NCBI GenBank assembly: GCA_002415855.1
Contig: DIAS01000123.1
Coordinates: 1 to 32,510 of the forward strand
Length of the DNA stretch: 32,510 nt
From: Bacteroidales bacterium UBA5072
Lineage (GTDB): Bacteria; Bacteroidota; Bacteroidia; Bacteroidales; UBA10428
Reading direction: 5' to 3'
Both the position numbers and the translations under genes were made by a program. The notes beneath the pieces were generated by a model, which had not been told where the DNA came from, ran no database searches, and saw only the letters and a program-made list of their open reading frames with translations. Shown one piece after another: positions 8,090-16,818 of this stretch. Position 1 is the stretch's first letter. Every line of letters begins with the position of its first letter.

Positions 8090-8935
8090 TTATTTGTAAA
8101 TGGTGAAATAATCATGGTTTTGTGCATCAGCATATATATTTAACTCCAACTCATTAATCAGCATTATTTTGCGCTTGTTAAGAATGATATACTGGATATC
8201 ATTCTTAACGAGTTCAAAGGGTGAAACCGTACTTTCGGGGGCAATTTCTTTTGCATTGACAAAATAGTAATATTCATTGTCACGGGTTTCCAGATATTTT
8301 CTCGACGTAAGCACTGCCTCAAAGTTGCCGCCTCCGGCCGGTAACATATGCAATACTTCTGCAAGCTTCACCCATCGTTCATCAAAATCATCGTACACTT
8401 TGGCATAACTGAAGCAATATCCTTCGAGCTTCTTAACGTTCTCCGCATCATCGGAATGATACCACTGACGGACTTTCCAGGTTTCAGGCGCTGTCAAGGG
8501 AACCTTGATGAACATGCCTTTGAACATGGACTCGCCCAGGATGAAATTCGACTTGTTCTGGGCGTAATATTCTTCAATCTCCTTGGTTGTTACCACTGTA
8601 TCCAGCTTCTGCCGCAGGTAGCTTTGCTGATAGGCATAAATCAGCAGCGAACTGCGATAGCTTTCCATCTGGAGGCGGACATCCTTCTCCTCATCGGAAA
8701 GGTTGATCTCAGCTTTATTCAGCATCAGCTGGTTTCGGACCCATTTTTCAATAAAGTCCTTAACCACCCGGGCACTGTCGGATGAGGATACGCCGGCGGG
8801 CACAGCCACATTGAGATCGGATGGATACAGGTAACTGTTAAACACCCTGGCGACAGGCTTTTCATTCTTGTTCTCCGACTGGCTGTTGCAGCTTAACAAT
8901 AACCCTGCTATGACAATGAATGTAAAATTTCTCAT
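8090..8935 (-). CDS. SurA-N-like lipoprotein lacking a parvulin domain
   Basis: The start at 8935 gives 281 residues beginning MRNFTFIVIAGLLLSCNSQ, a lipoprotein signal with the lipid-modified cysteine at residue 16. The frame extends upstream to 9061, but that would overlap the previous gene by 125 nt and bury the signal sequence. The ATG lies one nt after the upstream stop. The mature part resembles the SurA N-terminal domain (DFIEKWVRNQLMLNKAEI; TTKEIEEYYAQNKSNFILGE), but the usual parvulin signatures (HIL..., GGxLGW, GYHLI) are absent. It is probably a membrane-anchored, catalytically inactive chaperone relative of its neighbours on either side. The function is inferred from similarity and context only. 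Confidence 0.85.
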   Translation of the reverse strand: MRNFTFIVIAGLLLSCNSQSENKNEKPVARVFNSYLYPSDLNVAVPAGVSSSDSARVVKDFIEKWVRNQLMLNKAEINLSDEEKDVRLQMESYRSSLLIYAYQQSYLRQKLDTVVTTKEIEEYYAQNKSNFILGESMFKGMFIKVPLTAPETWKVRQWYHSDDAENVKKLEGYCFSYAKVYDDFDERWVKLAEVLHMLPAGGGNFEAVLTSRKYLETRDNEYYYFVNAKEIAPESTVSPFELVKNDIQYIILNKRKIMLINELELNIYADAQNHDYFTIYK

Positions 8936-8936
8936 G

Positions 8937-10889
8937 CTATTGGTGGATTTTTTGCAGAACGGCATCGTTGACAATAACCGGGTACTTTGCCCGCAGGCTT
9001 TCGATCCACCGGGCATCAAGATAATTCTGATAGTCAGCAGTAACCTGTCCGCGTGCTTCATGGAACAATTTTTGCGCGGGTGGTAAAATATCGTTCACCA
9101 CAATGAGTCTGACACTGTTATCGTTGCGTGCGATCTTATGAAACCCTTTTTTCCAGGTAATGCTGCTATCCGGAACCGGGTCTCCTTTTTCATACCTGTA
9201 GTCGGCTATTGTGACACATTTCAGGCTATCATTCCCGCATATCATCCTTTCGGTTTCAGCAGCTGTCCATTTCATGCTGCTTCTTTTCCCTGCCAGTTTC
9301 CGGGTTGTTTTCAGGTAGCTATCATCCTTTAAAGTATAAACCGAAACATCAGCCCGTTCATGCCACAAATAATCACCAGCATGCTGCACATAATAGTCGT
9401 TCAATCCGATTGTATCCTTAACAGCCTTGTTCCACACCAGGTCATCCATAATGTTAAAAAGTAATATTCCGTCGTGGTATTCTTCCATCAGGTATTTGAA
9501 TTCGGGATACTTGTTCTCGAGCCGCCCCCTGGCAAATGTAATTAATTCCTTACGGATCAATTCCTCACCTTTCCGGTTCACGATGCTTTCGAGTGATTCG
9601 GATTTCCGGTACTGCCTGGTTTGAACGATGAAATCGGCCAGGTCTTTCTGTGTATACTCCTTTTTGTCAATGGTAAAAACCGGTTCAATCAGGTCACCTG
9701 CAAATTCAGGCTTCCAGTTTCCTGAATATACAGCGCTGTCCATCATTGAGGCAAGAACTGAGATATTCTGCGGAAAACTGATAAATCCACTTTCCTTTTT
9801 AATGCCGGAAATAAAGGATGCGTCTGCTATTTTACCGCGTTCATCAGCCAGGATCCTCTCCTCGAGCTGGCTCTTCATCTGGTCATAGGGTACAATTTCC
9901 CTCCTTCCCTCAAGCCGGAAAATATGCCAGCCATAGTCCGATTGCACAGGGGGGGTATAATCTCCGCTGTCCTTCAGGGCAAAAACCAGCTGTTCAATAT
10001 CGGGAGGAAGCTCTCCAGAACGTATCCAGCGCATCTGTCCGCCAGATTGCGAAGTGCCGGGATCCTCGGAATATTGTTTGGCTACATTGGCAAATGGGCT
10101 GCCGCTTTGAAGCATCCGGTAGCACGAATCAATTTTTACCCTGGCCTTTTCGACAGCTTCCTGGCCATCATTCCTGCCGGCACGGATCATAATGTGTGCC
10201 AGTTTCAATTCACCCAGTGAAGACCGCTTGTCGTTCAGCCTGATGAGGTGGTAACCATACCTTGTCCTGACGGGCAAAGAAACTTCACCCACCTGAAGCC
10301 GGTACGCGGCGTTCTCAAAAGGGAGTACCATGGCAAAAGCTGAAAACCAGCCCAGATATCCCCCGTTAACCTTGCCTGATGGGTCATCGGATATCGTTTT
10401 TGCCAGAGATTCAAATGATTCGCCTGCCAGGATGCGTGACCGGATCTCCATGGTCCTGGCATAGGCGTTTAAAGTATCGGCCGGTGAGGCCTTGGCAGGC
10501 AGCTTGATCATGATATGACTCACATTGACCTCATTCACCGTTCGGTAATATGCTTCATGCAACATGCTATCGATCAGTGGCCTGTCCTGTAAATAAGGCT
10601 TTGCCAGCTGGTCCCTGTATCCGGCCAGTTCGTTGCGGAAAGCCGACAGGGTATCATAGCCCAGTTTCCGGGCTTCATATACTTTTAACTTGAAGTTGGT
10701 GAATAATTCCAGGTATTCCGCGGGGGTTTTGTTTTCAAGTCCCTGAATATTGTTGTTTTTCCTGTAGATCCGCTCAAATTCAGAACGCATGACTGGCTGG
10801 TTGTCGATAGTCAGCAGGATTTCATCCTGTGAAAACGATTTGACAGACAGCAGCAACAACAGCCACAAACAAACAGTCAATTTTTTCAT
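8937..10889 (-). CDS. Periplasmic parvulin-type peptidyl-prolyl isomerase with two PPIC domains
   Basis: The protein has 650 residues with a signal peptide at 1-20 (cleavage after SFS/Q). A SurA-like N-terminal helical region spans about 22-115. The first PPIC domain (about 121-218) has VSHIMIKL, DDPSGKVNGGYLGWF and RYGYHLIRL. The second (about 228-327) has LAHIMIRA, SEDPGTSQSGGQMRW and DYGWHIFRL. Both domains keep the core fold signatures, so at least one is likely active. The last 320 residues are a second helical region of unknown detail. The protein presumably folds or escorts outer-membrane and secreted proteins. It starts 20 nt after guaB and ends one nt before the lipoprotein start, so the genes are likely co-transcribed. 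Confidence 0.93.
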   Translation of the reverse strand: MKKLTVCLWLLLLLSVKSFSQDEILLTIDNQPVMRSEFERIYRKNNNIQGLENKTPAEYLELFTNFKLKVYEARKLGYDTLSAFRNELAGYRDQLAKPYLQDRPLIDSMLHEAYYRTVNEVNVSHIMIKLPAKASPADTLNAYARTMEIRSRILAGESFESLAKTISDDPSGKVNGGYLGWFSAFAMVLPFENAAYRLQVGEVSLPVRTRYGYHLIRLNDKRSSLGELKLAHIMIRAGRNDGQEAVEKARVKIDSCYRMLQSGSPFANVAKQYSEDPGTSQSGGQMRWIRSGELPPDIEQLVFALKDSGDYTPPVQSDYGWHIFRLEGRREIVPYDQMKSQLEERILADERGKIADASFISGIKKESGFISFPQNISVLASMMDSAVYSGNWKPEFAGDLIEPVFTIDKKEYTQKDLADFIVQTRQYRKSESLESIVNRKGEELIRKELITFARGRLENKYPEFKYLMEEYHDGILLFNIMDDLVWNKAVKDTIGLNDYYVQHAGDYLWHERADVSVYTLKDDSYLKTTRKLAGKRSSMKWTAAETERMICGNDSLKCVTIADYRYEKGDPVPDSSITWKKGFHKIARNDNSVRLIVVNDILPPAQKLFHEARGQVTADYQNYLDARWIESLRAKYPVIVNDAVLQKIHQ

Positions 10890-10909
10890 GCTGGCGGATA
10901 GTTATCGGG

Positions 10910-12379
10910 TTACCGGCTGTAATTGGGTGCTTCACGGGTGATGGTGACATCATGCGGGTGACTTTCCGTGATCCCTGAACTTGTCACCCTTACAAACCTG
11001 GCATTCATCATATCCGGTATTCTGGCGGCACCGCAATATCCCATGCCAGCTCTTAGTCCGCCGATCATCTGGTATACCACCTCGGACAGGGAACCTTTGA
11101 AGGGTACCTGTGCCACAATCCCTTCCGGGACCAGCTTTTTGATGTCGTCTTCCGGATCCTGGAAATAGCGGTCGCCTGATCCCTGCTGCATGGCTTCAAT
11201 AGACCCCATGCCCCGGTATGATTTATACTTGCGTCCGTTATAAATGATCGTTTCCCCCGGTGATTCCTCAACACCTGCAAACAAGGAACCGGCCATGATG
11301 GAGCTGGCGCCTGCTGCAATTGCCTTTACCATATCGCCGGAATAACGGATACCGCCGTCGGCGATGATTGGCAGGCCGGTGTCCTTCAGAACACTGGCAA
11401 CATTAAATATGGCGGATAACTGGGGCACTCCCACCCCTGCGATTACCCGCGTGGTGCAAATCGATCCGGGCCCTATTCCCACCTTAACGCCGTCGGCACC
11501 TGCCTTAAGCAGGTCCAGTGCAGCTTCTGCAGTAGCAATATTACCCACTATGATATCCAGGTTGCTGAATTTCTTCTTGGCCTTTTTCAGCGTTTCAATA
11601 ACACCCTTTGAATGTCCGTGGGCCGTATCAATGACTATTGCGTCAACATCGGATCTTACCAATGCTTCAATCCGGTCAAAGGTATCAGCAGTCACTCCTA
11701 CAGCGGCTGCCACCCTTAACCTTCCCATTGAATCCTTGCAGGCATTCGGACGGTCCTTGGCTTTGGTGATGTCCTTATAAGTGATCAGACCGATGAGCTT
11801 GTTATGCTCATCCACCACCGGCAGTTTCTCAATCTTATAATTCTGCAGTATATCCGCTGCCATTTCCAGGTCGGTTTCCTGGCTGGTGGTGATAATATTC
11901 TCGCTGGTCATTACATCCTTTATTGGTTTGGCAAGCTGTTGCTCGAACCGGAGGTCACGGTTGGTAACAATACCAACCAGCTTGTGCTGATGATCCACCA
12001 CCGGGATCCCGCCGATCTTGTATTCTTTCATGAGGTTCAGGGCATCGCCTACCGAAGCATTGGGCCGTATGGTTATGGGATCATAGATCATACCGTTTTC
12101 AGCCCTTTTCACTGTTTTGACGTGTTTGGCCTGGTCCTCGATGCTCATGTTCTTATGTACCACTCCGATCCCTCCCTCCCGGGCCATCGCAATTGCCAGG
12201 ACGGCTTCGGTTACCGTGTCCATGGCAGCCGATACGATAGGAGCATTCAGCTTGATGTTCCGGGTAAGCTGCGTGGTAATATCCACTTCACGCGGCAACA
12301 CCTGTGAATATCCGGGAACGAGCAAAACATCGTCGAATGTCAACGCTTCGGAAATGATCTTATCGGAGAGGTTTTTCAT
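10910..12379 (-). CDS. guaB: Inosine-5'-monophosphate dehydrogenase
   Basis: This cytosolic enzyme oxidises IMP to XMP with NAD+, the committed step of GTP synthesis. The length of 489 residues is typical. Visible motifs are the N-terminal LTFDDVLLVPGYS (13-25), a tandem CBS pair (about 97-210), the catalytic loop GPGSICTTR with nucleophile Cys308, the phosphate-binding DGGIRYSGD (341-349), and the flap YRGMGS (388-393). The gene heads the minus-strand cluster with the parvulins 20 nt downstream. It diverges from recQ across a 62-nt spacer containing a near-match -7 box (TAATTTCG on the minus strand at 12400-12407). The start is the only sensible ATG and gives the family's usual N-terminus. 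Confidence 0.98.
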   Translation of the reverse strand: MKNLSDKIISEALTFDDVLLVPGYSQVLPREVDITTQLTRNIKLNAPIVSAAMDTVTEAVLAIAMAREGGIGVVHKNMSIEDQAKHVKTVKRAENGMIYDPITIRPNASVGDALNLMKEYKIGGIPVVDHQHKLVGIVTNRDLRFEQQLAKPIKDVMTSENIITTSQETDLEMAADILQNYKIEKLPVVDEHNKLIGLITYKDITKAKDRPNACKDSMGRLRVAAAVGVTADTFDRIEALVRSDVDAIVIDTAHGHSKGVIETLKKAKKKFSNLDIIVGNIATAEAALDLLKAGADGVKVGIGPGSICTTRVIAGVGVPQLSAIFNVASVLKDTGLPIIADGGIRYSGDMVKAIAAGASSIMAGSLFAGVEESPGETIIYNGRKYKSYRGMGSIEAMQQGSGDRYFQDPEDDIKKLVPEGIVAQVPFKGSLSEVVYQMIGGLRAGMGYCGAARIPDMMNARFVRVTSSGITESHPHDVTITREAPNYSR

Positions 12380-12441
12380 GGCTGTAATTATAAATGGTGC
12401 GAAATTACAAAAAAAAGAAGTAATATTGATGTATCAGGCCT

Positions 12442-14352
12442 ATGAAAACAGATTACCTGGACACACTGGAAAAGTATTGGGGATACAGTTCCTTCAGACC
12501 TTTACAGGAAGATATCATCCGTTCGGTACTGTCAGGGAAGGATACGCTTGGCCTTATGCCAACCGGAGGAGGAAAATCACTGACCTTCCAGGTTCCTGCC
12601 ATGACCCTTCCGGGAATATGTCTGGTAGTTACACCTTTGATTGCCCTGATGAAGGATCAGGTCGAGAATCTAAAGAAACTGCAGATCAAAGCTGTTGCTG
12701 TTCACTCAGGCTGCACCCGCGACGAAATTGATATTGCCCTAAACAATTGCCTTTACGGGGGTTATAAATTCCTGTATGTTTCTCCGGAACGACTGGGTAC
12801 AGAACTTTTCCGCATGCGCTTCCAGGAAATGCCCGTAAACTTTATTGCCGTTGACGAAGCCCATTGCATATCGCAATGGGGATATGATTTCAGACCCTCC
12901 TACCTGAGGATCGCGGAGTTGAGGCAGTATCACCCGCAGGTACCGGTGCTTGCCCTTACTGCAACCGCCACACGCAGGGTAATTGATGATGTGCAGGACA
13001 AACTGCTGTTTCGTGAAAAAAACCTGCTAAAAACGAGCTTCAGACGGGAGAACCTGATTTACGCGGTAAAATACTCCGAAAATAAGGATCGTGATATCAT
13101 CGAAATGATGAGGAAGTTGAAAGGTAATGGCATTGTTTATGTACGCAGCAGGAAAAAGAGCGTTGAAATTGCCAGGTACCTTGTTCAGGAAGGTGTTTCG
13201 GCGGCACACTACCACGCGGGCCTCGACCATCAGGTAAGAAATGAAGTACAGCAGAACTGGACCATCGGGAAAACGAGGGTTATTGTAGCCACTAATGCTT
13301 TTGGGATGGGCATCGACAAGGCGGATGTTCGTTTTGTGATCCACGCAGATCTGCCTGATTCGCCTGAAGCTTATTTTCAGGAAGCAGGCAGGGCAGGCAG
13401 GGATGGCAGTAAATCCTTCGCCATCCTGCTCTCATCCCCTGCCGATGAGGCAATAGTCAGTCAGCGCATCCAGGTGAACTTTCCCGATATGGTCACCATC
13501 AAGAATACGTATTCCGCCCTGGGAAATTACCTGCAGATCCCTGTGGGTTCAGGGAAGGGGATGTCATACGACTTCGACATCAATGATTTTGCCCGTGTAT
13601 ACCGGCTGTCGGTTTTCACTGCCTTCAGCAGCCTTAAGATCCTCGAACTCGAAGGATATATAGAATTAACAGAGGAGATCAATAATCCCTCCCGCATAAA
13701 ATTCCTGCTTGGCCGTGATGAATTGTACCGGTTTCAGGTATCCAATTCCCGTTTTGATTCCTTTATCAAACTGCTGCTTCGGTCGTATACCGGTATCTTT
13801 ACAGAATATACCACCATCGATGAAACCCTGCTGGCAAAAAGAGCAAACGTTGACCAGGAACTGGTGAGGCAGTACCTCAGCAAGCTGGTTTCTCTGGGTG
13901 TAGTAAGCTACCTTCCTCAAAAACGATCGCCTATGGTGATCTTTATTGAAGAACGGCTGGATGAAAAATCACTTTATGTTTCAAAGGAAAATTACCAGAC
14001 CCGTAAGGAAAGGTATGCAGAACGTGCCAATGCACTGCTGAATTATTCGCTGAACAGGGACAGATGCAGAAGCCAGGTCCTGCTTGAATATTTCGGGGAA
14101 TCGGGATCGCCGCCCTGCGGTGAATGCGATGTTTGCAAAGGAAAGAACGAATCAACGCTTCAGCAGGGAGACTTTGACCTTATTCGCAATAAAATCCTTG
14201 CTGTTCTGGCCACCGGACCTTTGTCAGCGGAACAATTGTTCGAACGCGTACCCGCCGGCCGTGACAGGCTTATCCAGGTATTGCAGTGGATGATGGACAA
14301 TGATGTCGTCAGGTTCAACAAAGAACAACTGTTAGTTATAACGGGCAACTAA
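12442..14352 (+). CDS. recQ: ATP-dependent DNA helicase, RecQ family
   Basis: A 636-residue superfamily-2 3'-5' helicase acting in recombination and replication-fork repair. Motif 0 is FRPLQEDII (18-26), Walker A TGGGKS (41-46), the DEAH box 138-141 followed by the RecQ aromatic loop (CISQWGYDFRPSY), motif III LTATAT (172-177) and motif VI GRAGRDG (316-322). The zinc-binding cysteines are C542, C559, C562 and C565 (CX16CX2CX2C, the RecQ spacing). About 220 residues separate motif VI from the first cysteine, much more than in E. coli RecQ, and no clear HRDC domain is seen; a short winged-helix-like tail follows. The 3' end overlaps the convergent nadE by 21 nt. The ATG at 12442 fits the family N-terminus; an upstream in-frame start was not considered credible. 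Confidence 0.95.
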   Translation: MKTDYLDTLEKYWGYSSFRPLQEDIIRSVLSGKDTLGLMPTGGGKSLTFQVPAMTLPGICLVVTPLIALMKDQVENLKKLQIKAVAVHSGCTRDEIDIALNNCLYGGYKFLYVSPERLGTELFRMRFQEMPVNFIAVDEAHCISQWGYDFRPSYLRIAELRQYHPQVPVLALTATATRRVIDDVQDKLLFREKNLLKTSFRRENLIYAVKYSENKDRDIIEMMRKLKGNGIVYVRSRKKSVEIARYLVQEGVSAAHYHAGLDHQVRNEVQQNWTIGKTRVIVATNAFGMGIDKADVRFVIHADLPDSPEAYFQEAGRAGRDGSKSFAILLSSPADEAIVSQRIQVNFPDMVTIKNTYSALGNYLQIPVGSGKGMSYDFDINDFARVYRLSVFTAFSSLKILELEGYIELTEEINNPSRIKFLLGRDELYRFQVSNSRFDSFIKLLLRSYTGIFTEYTTIDETLLAKRANVDQELVRQYLSKLVSLGVVSYLPQKRSPMVIFIEERLDEKSLYVSKENYQTRKERYAERANALLNYSLNRDRCRSQVLLEYFGESGSPPCGECDVCKGKNESTLQQGDFDLIRNKILAVLATGPLSAEQLFERVPAGRDRLIQVLQWMMDNDVVRFNKEQLLVITGN

Positions 14353-15987
14353 CGGCATTTTTCTTCCGGGACCGAATGCCTTGGTGGAGATTCTAAGAAC
14401 AGGAGGCAACTGGTAGCGCTTGTACTCGCTGAGGTTTACCATGTGAATGATTTTCTCAACCAGGTTCCGGTCAATCCCAAGCCGGACAATTTCTTCGGTT
14501 GATTTCTTCAGCTCAATATAATTAAAAAGCACTTTGTCCAGGATCGTATATTCAGGCAGCGAATCCGAATCCTTCTGGTTGGGTCGCAGCTCGGCCGAAG
14601 GAGGCTTGGCAATGGTGTTCTGAGGAATGATCTCCCGATCGCGGTTAACAAAGTCTGCCAACCTGTATACTTCAGTTTTATAAACGTCACCCAACACAGA
14701 TATCCCTCCGCACATATCCCCATAAAGCGTACCATAGCCGACAGCAGCCTCACTTTTGTTGGATGTATTCAGAACGATGTTGCCGAACTTGTTGGACATG
14801 GCCATGAGCAGGTTCCCCCTTATCCGTGCCTGGATGTTCTCCTCGGAAATGTCCTCCGGAAGATCCTTGAAAACTTTACCCAGTGCTTGTCCGTATTGCC
14901 AATAGGTATCGCGGATATCAATGATGTCGTAGCGCACACCCAGATTCCGGGCAAGCGCTATGGCGTCGTTAACCGAATGGTCGGAGGAGTATTGTGACGG
15001 CATCAGCAAGGCACGCAGCCTCGTTGCTCCGAGCGACCTTGCCGCCAGCACAAGCGTGACCGCAGAATCGATGCCCCCTGAAAGGCCAACAATGGCGGAT
15101 TTCAGACCCGATTTGCCGAAATAATCCCTGATGCCCAAAACCAGTGCATCGTGAATAAGCGATATTTCGGACGACCGGGGCAGAACAACTGATCCGGCTT
15201 TTGCTGCCAGTACAGCATCTGTATCGTATATGCCGAAGTCCTCTTCAAACAGCTTCATCCTGCTGATGATCCCGTCCGGATTTACAACCATGGAACCTCC
15301 GTCGAATACCAGTTCGGTATGCGCACCCACCTGGTTCACATAATAGACCGGAACTTTATACCTGGCAGCATTTTCCGTGAGTATGCCGGCCTTGATCTCG
15401 CCCTGGAGATAAGAAAATGGCGATGCGGCTATGTTCACAACAAAATCGGGACATAATCCGGTCAGCTGGTCCATCGGGCACACCGAATACAACCTGTCCT
15501 TGCCATATCCTGTAAGTAAGGGTTGCCTGTACCAAAGATCCTCGCATATGGTAACAGCAATGTTAAAACCTTTGTAATTAATTAACCCGAATTCCGTGTT
15601 TTGTTCGAAATACCGGTATTCGTCGAAAATGTCATAGGTAGGCAGCAATGTTTTATGGATGACACGCTGCACCTCGCCGTTGGCCATGAAATAAGCCGAA
15701 TTGTACAGATTCTTGCCCCTGTGGTTCGGGTTGACTGCCGGTCCGCCCACAATGGCAGCTATGCCGTGGCATTCGGCAGCAATACGCTGCAGGCTGCCTT
15801 CACACTGTTCGATAAAGTACCTGTATTCCAACAGGTCATGGGGAGGATAGCCACAAACGGCGAGTTCTGAAAAAACAACCAGGGCAGCTTTTTCCTGTCG
15901 TGCCCTTCTGATGGCTCTGATTATTTTTTCAAGGTTTTCTTCAAATGCTCCGATGGTAAAGTTGAGCTGTGCAATGGCGATTTTCAT
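14332..15987 (-). CDS. nadE: Glutamine-dependent NAD+ synthetase
   Basis: This two-domain cytosolic enzyme makes NAD+ from deamido-NAD+, ATP and glutamine. The N-terminal nitrilase-fold glutaminase carries the Glu-Lys-Cys triad as E41 (FSELAVCGYPP), K112 (HKTLLPTYDIFDEYRYF) and C148 (TICEDLW). The C-terminal synthetase has the PP-loop SGGIDS at 303-308 and the conserved NTSNKSEAAVGYGTLYGDM segment. The 551-residue length is normal for this shorter bacterial class. The last 21 nt are antisense to the end of recQ. The barrel gene upstream ends 10 nt before the start, so the two may be co-transcribed. A nadE-gldB neighbourhood, as here on opposite strands, recalls the arrangement known in gliding Flavobacterium. 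Confidence 0.97.
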   Translation of the reverse strand: MKIAIAQLNFTIGAFEENLEKIIRAIRRARQEKAALVVFSELAVCGYPPHDLLEYRYFIEQCEGSLQRIAAECHGIAAIVGGPAVNPNHRGKNLYNSAYFMANGEVQRVIHKTLLPTYDIFDEYRYFEQNTEFGLINYKGFNIAVTICEDLWYRQPLLTGYGKDRLYSVCPMDQLTGLCPDFVVNIAASPFSYLQGEIKAGILTENAARYKVPVYYVNQVGAHTELVFDGGSMVVNPDGIISRMKLFEEDFGIYDTDAVLAAKAGSVVLPRSSEISLIHDALVLGIRDYFGKSGLKSAIVGLSGGIDSAVTLVLAARSLGATRLRALLMPSQYSSDHSVNDAIALARNLGVRYDIIDIRDTYWQYGQALGKVFKDLPEDISEENIQARIRGNLLMAMSNKFGNIVLNTSNKSEAAVGYGTLYGDMCGGISVLGDVYKTEVYRLADFVNRDREIIPQNTIAKPPSAELRPNQKDSDSLPEYTILDKVLFNYIELKKSTEEIVRLGIDRNLVEKIIHMVNLSEYKRYQLPPVLRISTKAFGPGRKMPLVARYN

Positions 15988-15997
15988 GCGGGTGAAT

Positions 15998-16657
15998 TCA
16001 GAAAAAAACTCCTATTCGAAAAGTAATAAAGTTCAGGCACGCTTTGTGGTCATTACTTGAAAGCACATCTGTAAATCCGTTATCGTAATATAAACCTGCA
16101 TTGATGGATGTGTTGCCACCGATGTCGTATTCGATCCCACCCCCGAAAAAGTACGACATCCCATACAGGTTGATTTCCTTGCCGACGTTGTCCTTTGACA
16201 AGCCACTTCCAGAATCAGTGGCTCTGGCACTTATGTTGATCCACTGTTTAAGGCCCAACTGGGCATAATAGGTAAAATCACCGATCTGGTTGGTTTTTAA
16301 CTTAAGCGAAAGAGGAATGATAAGATAATTGGCACGATAGGCAACGGTAGAGCCTGCTTTCACCAGTACACTGCTTTCATCGCCTGTGGAAATGTACACC
16401 GAATCATGATACATCAGGTTTCCGCCCAGCATGGTTATCGATAATCCAGAGGCCAGGCCATAATTCTCGTGAAAATAATACTCCAAAATCAATCCTCCGC
16501 TGATGCCCGGACGCCCGCCGTCTTTTTCAATACGTGGTGTTTTGGGCGAAAACCAGGATACAACCGGATCGAAATGAACGCCGAGACGCAGCTTTGACTG
16601 CGCGAAAATACCCGAGAATAAGAGTAACCCGGCTACAATCATGAATGTCCTTTTCAC
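15998..16657 (-). CDS. Small outer-membrane beta-barrel protein (PorT-like family)
   Basis: The protein has 219 residues with a clear signal peptide (MKRTFMIVAGLLLFSGIFAQ, cleaved before SKLRLG). The mature part is a series of amphipathic strands rich in Gly, Tyr and Phe, with the features of 8-10-stranded barrels annotated as 'PorT family' or 'outer membrane beta-barrel protein': LRLGVHFDPVVSWFSP, GLASGLSITMLGGNL, FFGGGIEYDIGG, and a terminal aromatic FRIGVFF. It is preceded by a perfect -7 box (16683-16690, minus strand) and ends 10 nt before nadE. The function is unknown; equivalence to the secretion-related PorT of Porphyromonas is not shown by this sequence. Confidence 0.82.
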   Translation of the reverse strand: MKRTFMIVAGLLLFSGIFAQSKLRLGVHFDPVVSWFSPKTPRIEKDGGRPGISGGLILEYYFHENYGLASGLSITMLGGNLMYHDSVYISTGDESSVLVKAGSTVAYRANYLIIPLSLKLKTNQIGDFTYYAQLGLKQWINISARATDSGSGLSKDNVGKEINLYGMSYFFGGGIEYDIGGNTSINAGLYYDNGFTDVLSSNDHKACLNFITFRIGVFF

Positions 16658-16682
16658 GGTTTGAGGTTTGGTTAATTTACCT

Positions 16683-16690
16683 CAAATTTA
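16683..16690 (-). promoter_or_regulatory. -7 element upstream of the barrel/nadE unit
   Basis: The minus strand reads TAAATTTG here, a perfect match to TAnnTTTG, 25 nt upstream of the ATG at 16657. No TTG lies at the ideal 19-nt spacing, so only the -7 half is supported. Confidence 0.45.
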
Positions 16691-16746
16691 CGCAGTTCCG
16701 GCAAATTGAAAAAGAATACAATTAATATATTGCTGGTAAAAAGATT

Positions 16747-16776
16747 TTGACAATGCAATTTTTGAGATTACTTTTA
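16747..16776 (+). promoter_or_regulatory. Probable promoter for gldB
   Basis: TTG at 16747-16749 is followed after exactly 19 nt by TACTTTTA (16769-16776), one mismatch from TAnnTTTG. The leader before the ATG at 16819 would be about 35 nt. This is the only well-spaced match between the divergent barrel gene and gldB. Confidence 0.5.
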
Positions 16777-16818
16777 TGCAGTTCGCGGGATGTTTAACAC
16801 AACAAGGAATACCACGGT

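Noticed and set aside
8086..8133. Upstream in-frame start for the SurA-like gene
   Set aside because: It would add 16 residues ahead of a clean signal peptide and overlap the preceding gene; the start at 8085 fits better.
8936..9061. Upstream in-frame start for the SurA-N-like lipoprotein
   Set aside because: It overlaps the preceding parvulin gene and buries the lipoprotein signal at residue 43.
11804..12307. 167-residue frame antisense to guaB
   Set aside because: It is a shadow of the conserved CBS and catalytic region of guaB, with no recognisable features.
12117..12731. 204-residue plus-strand frame spanning the guaB-recQ spacer
   Set aside because: It overlaps both guaB and the helicase motifs of recQ in other frames and has no protein-like pattern.
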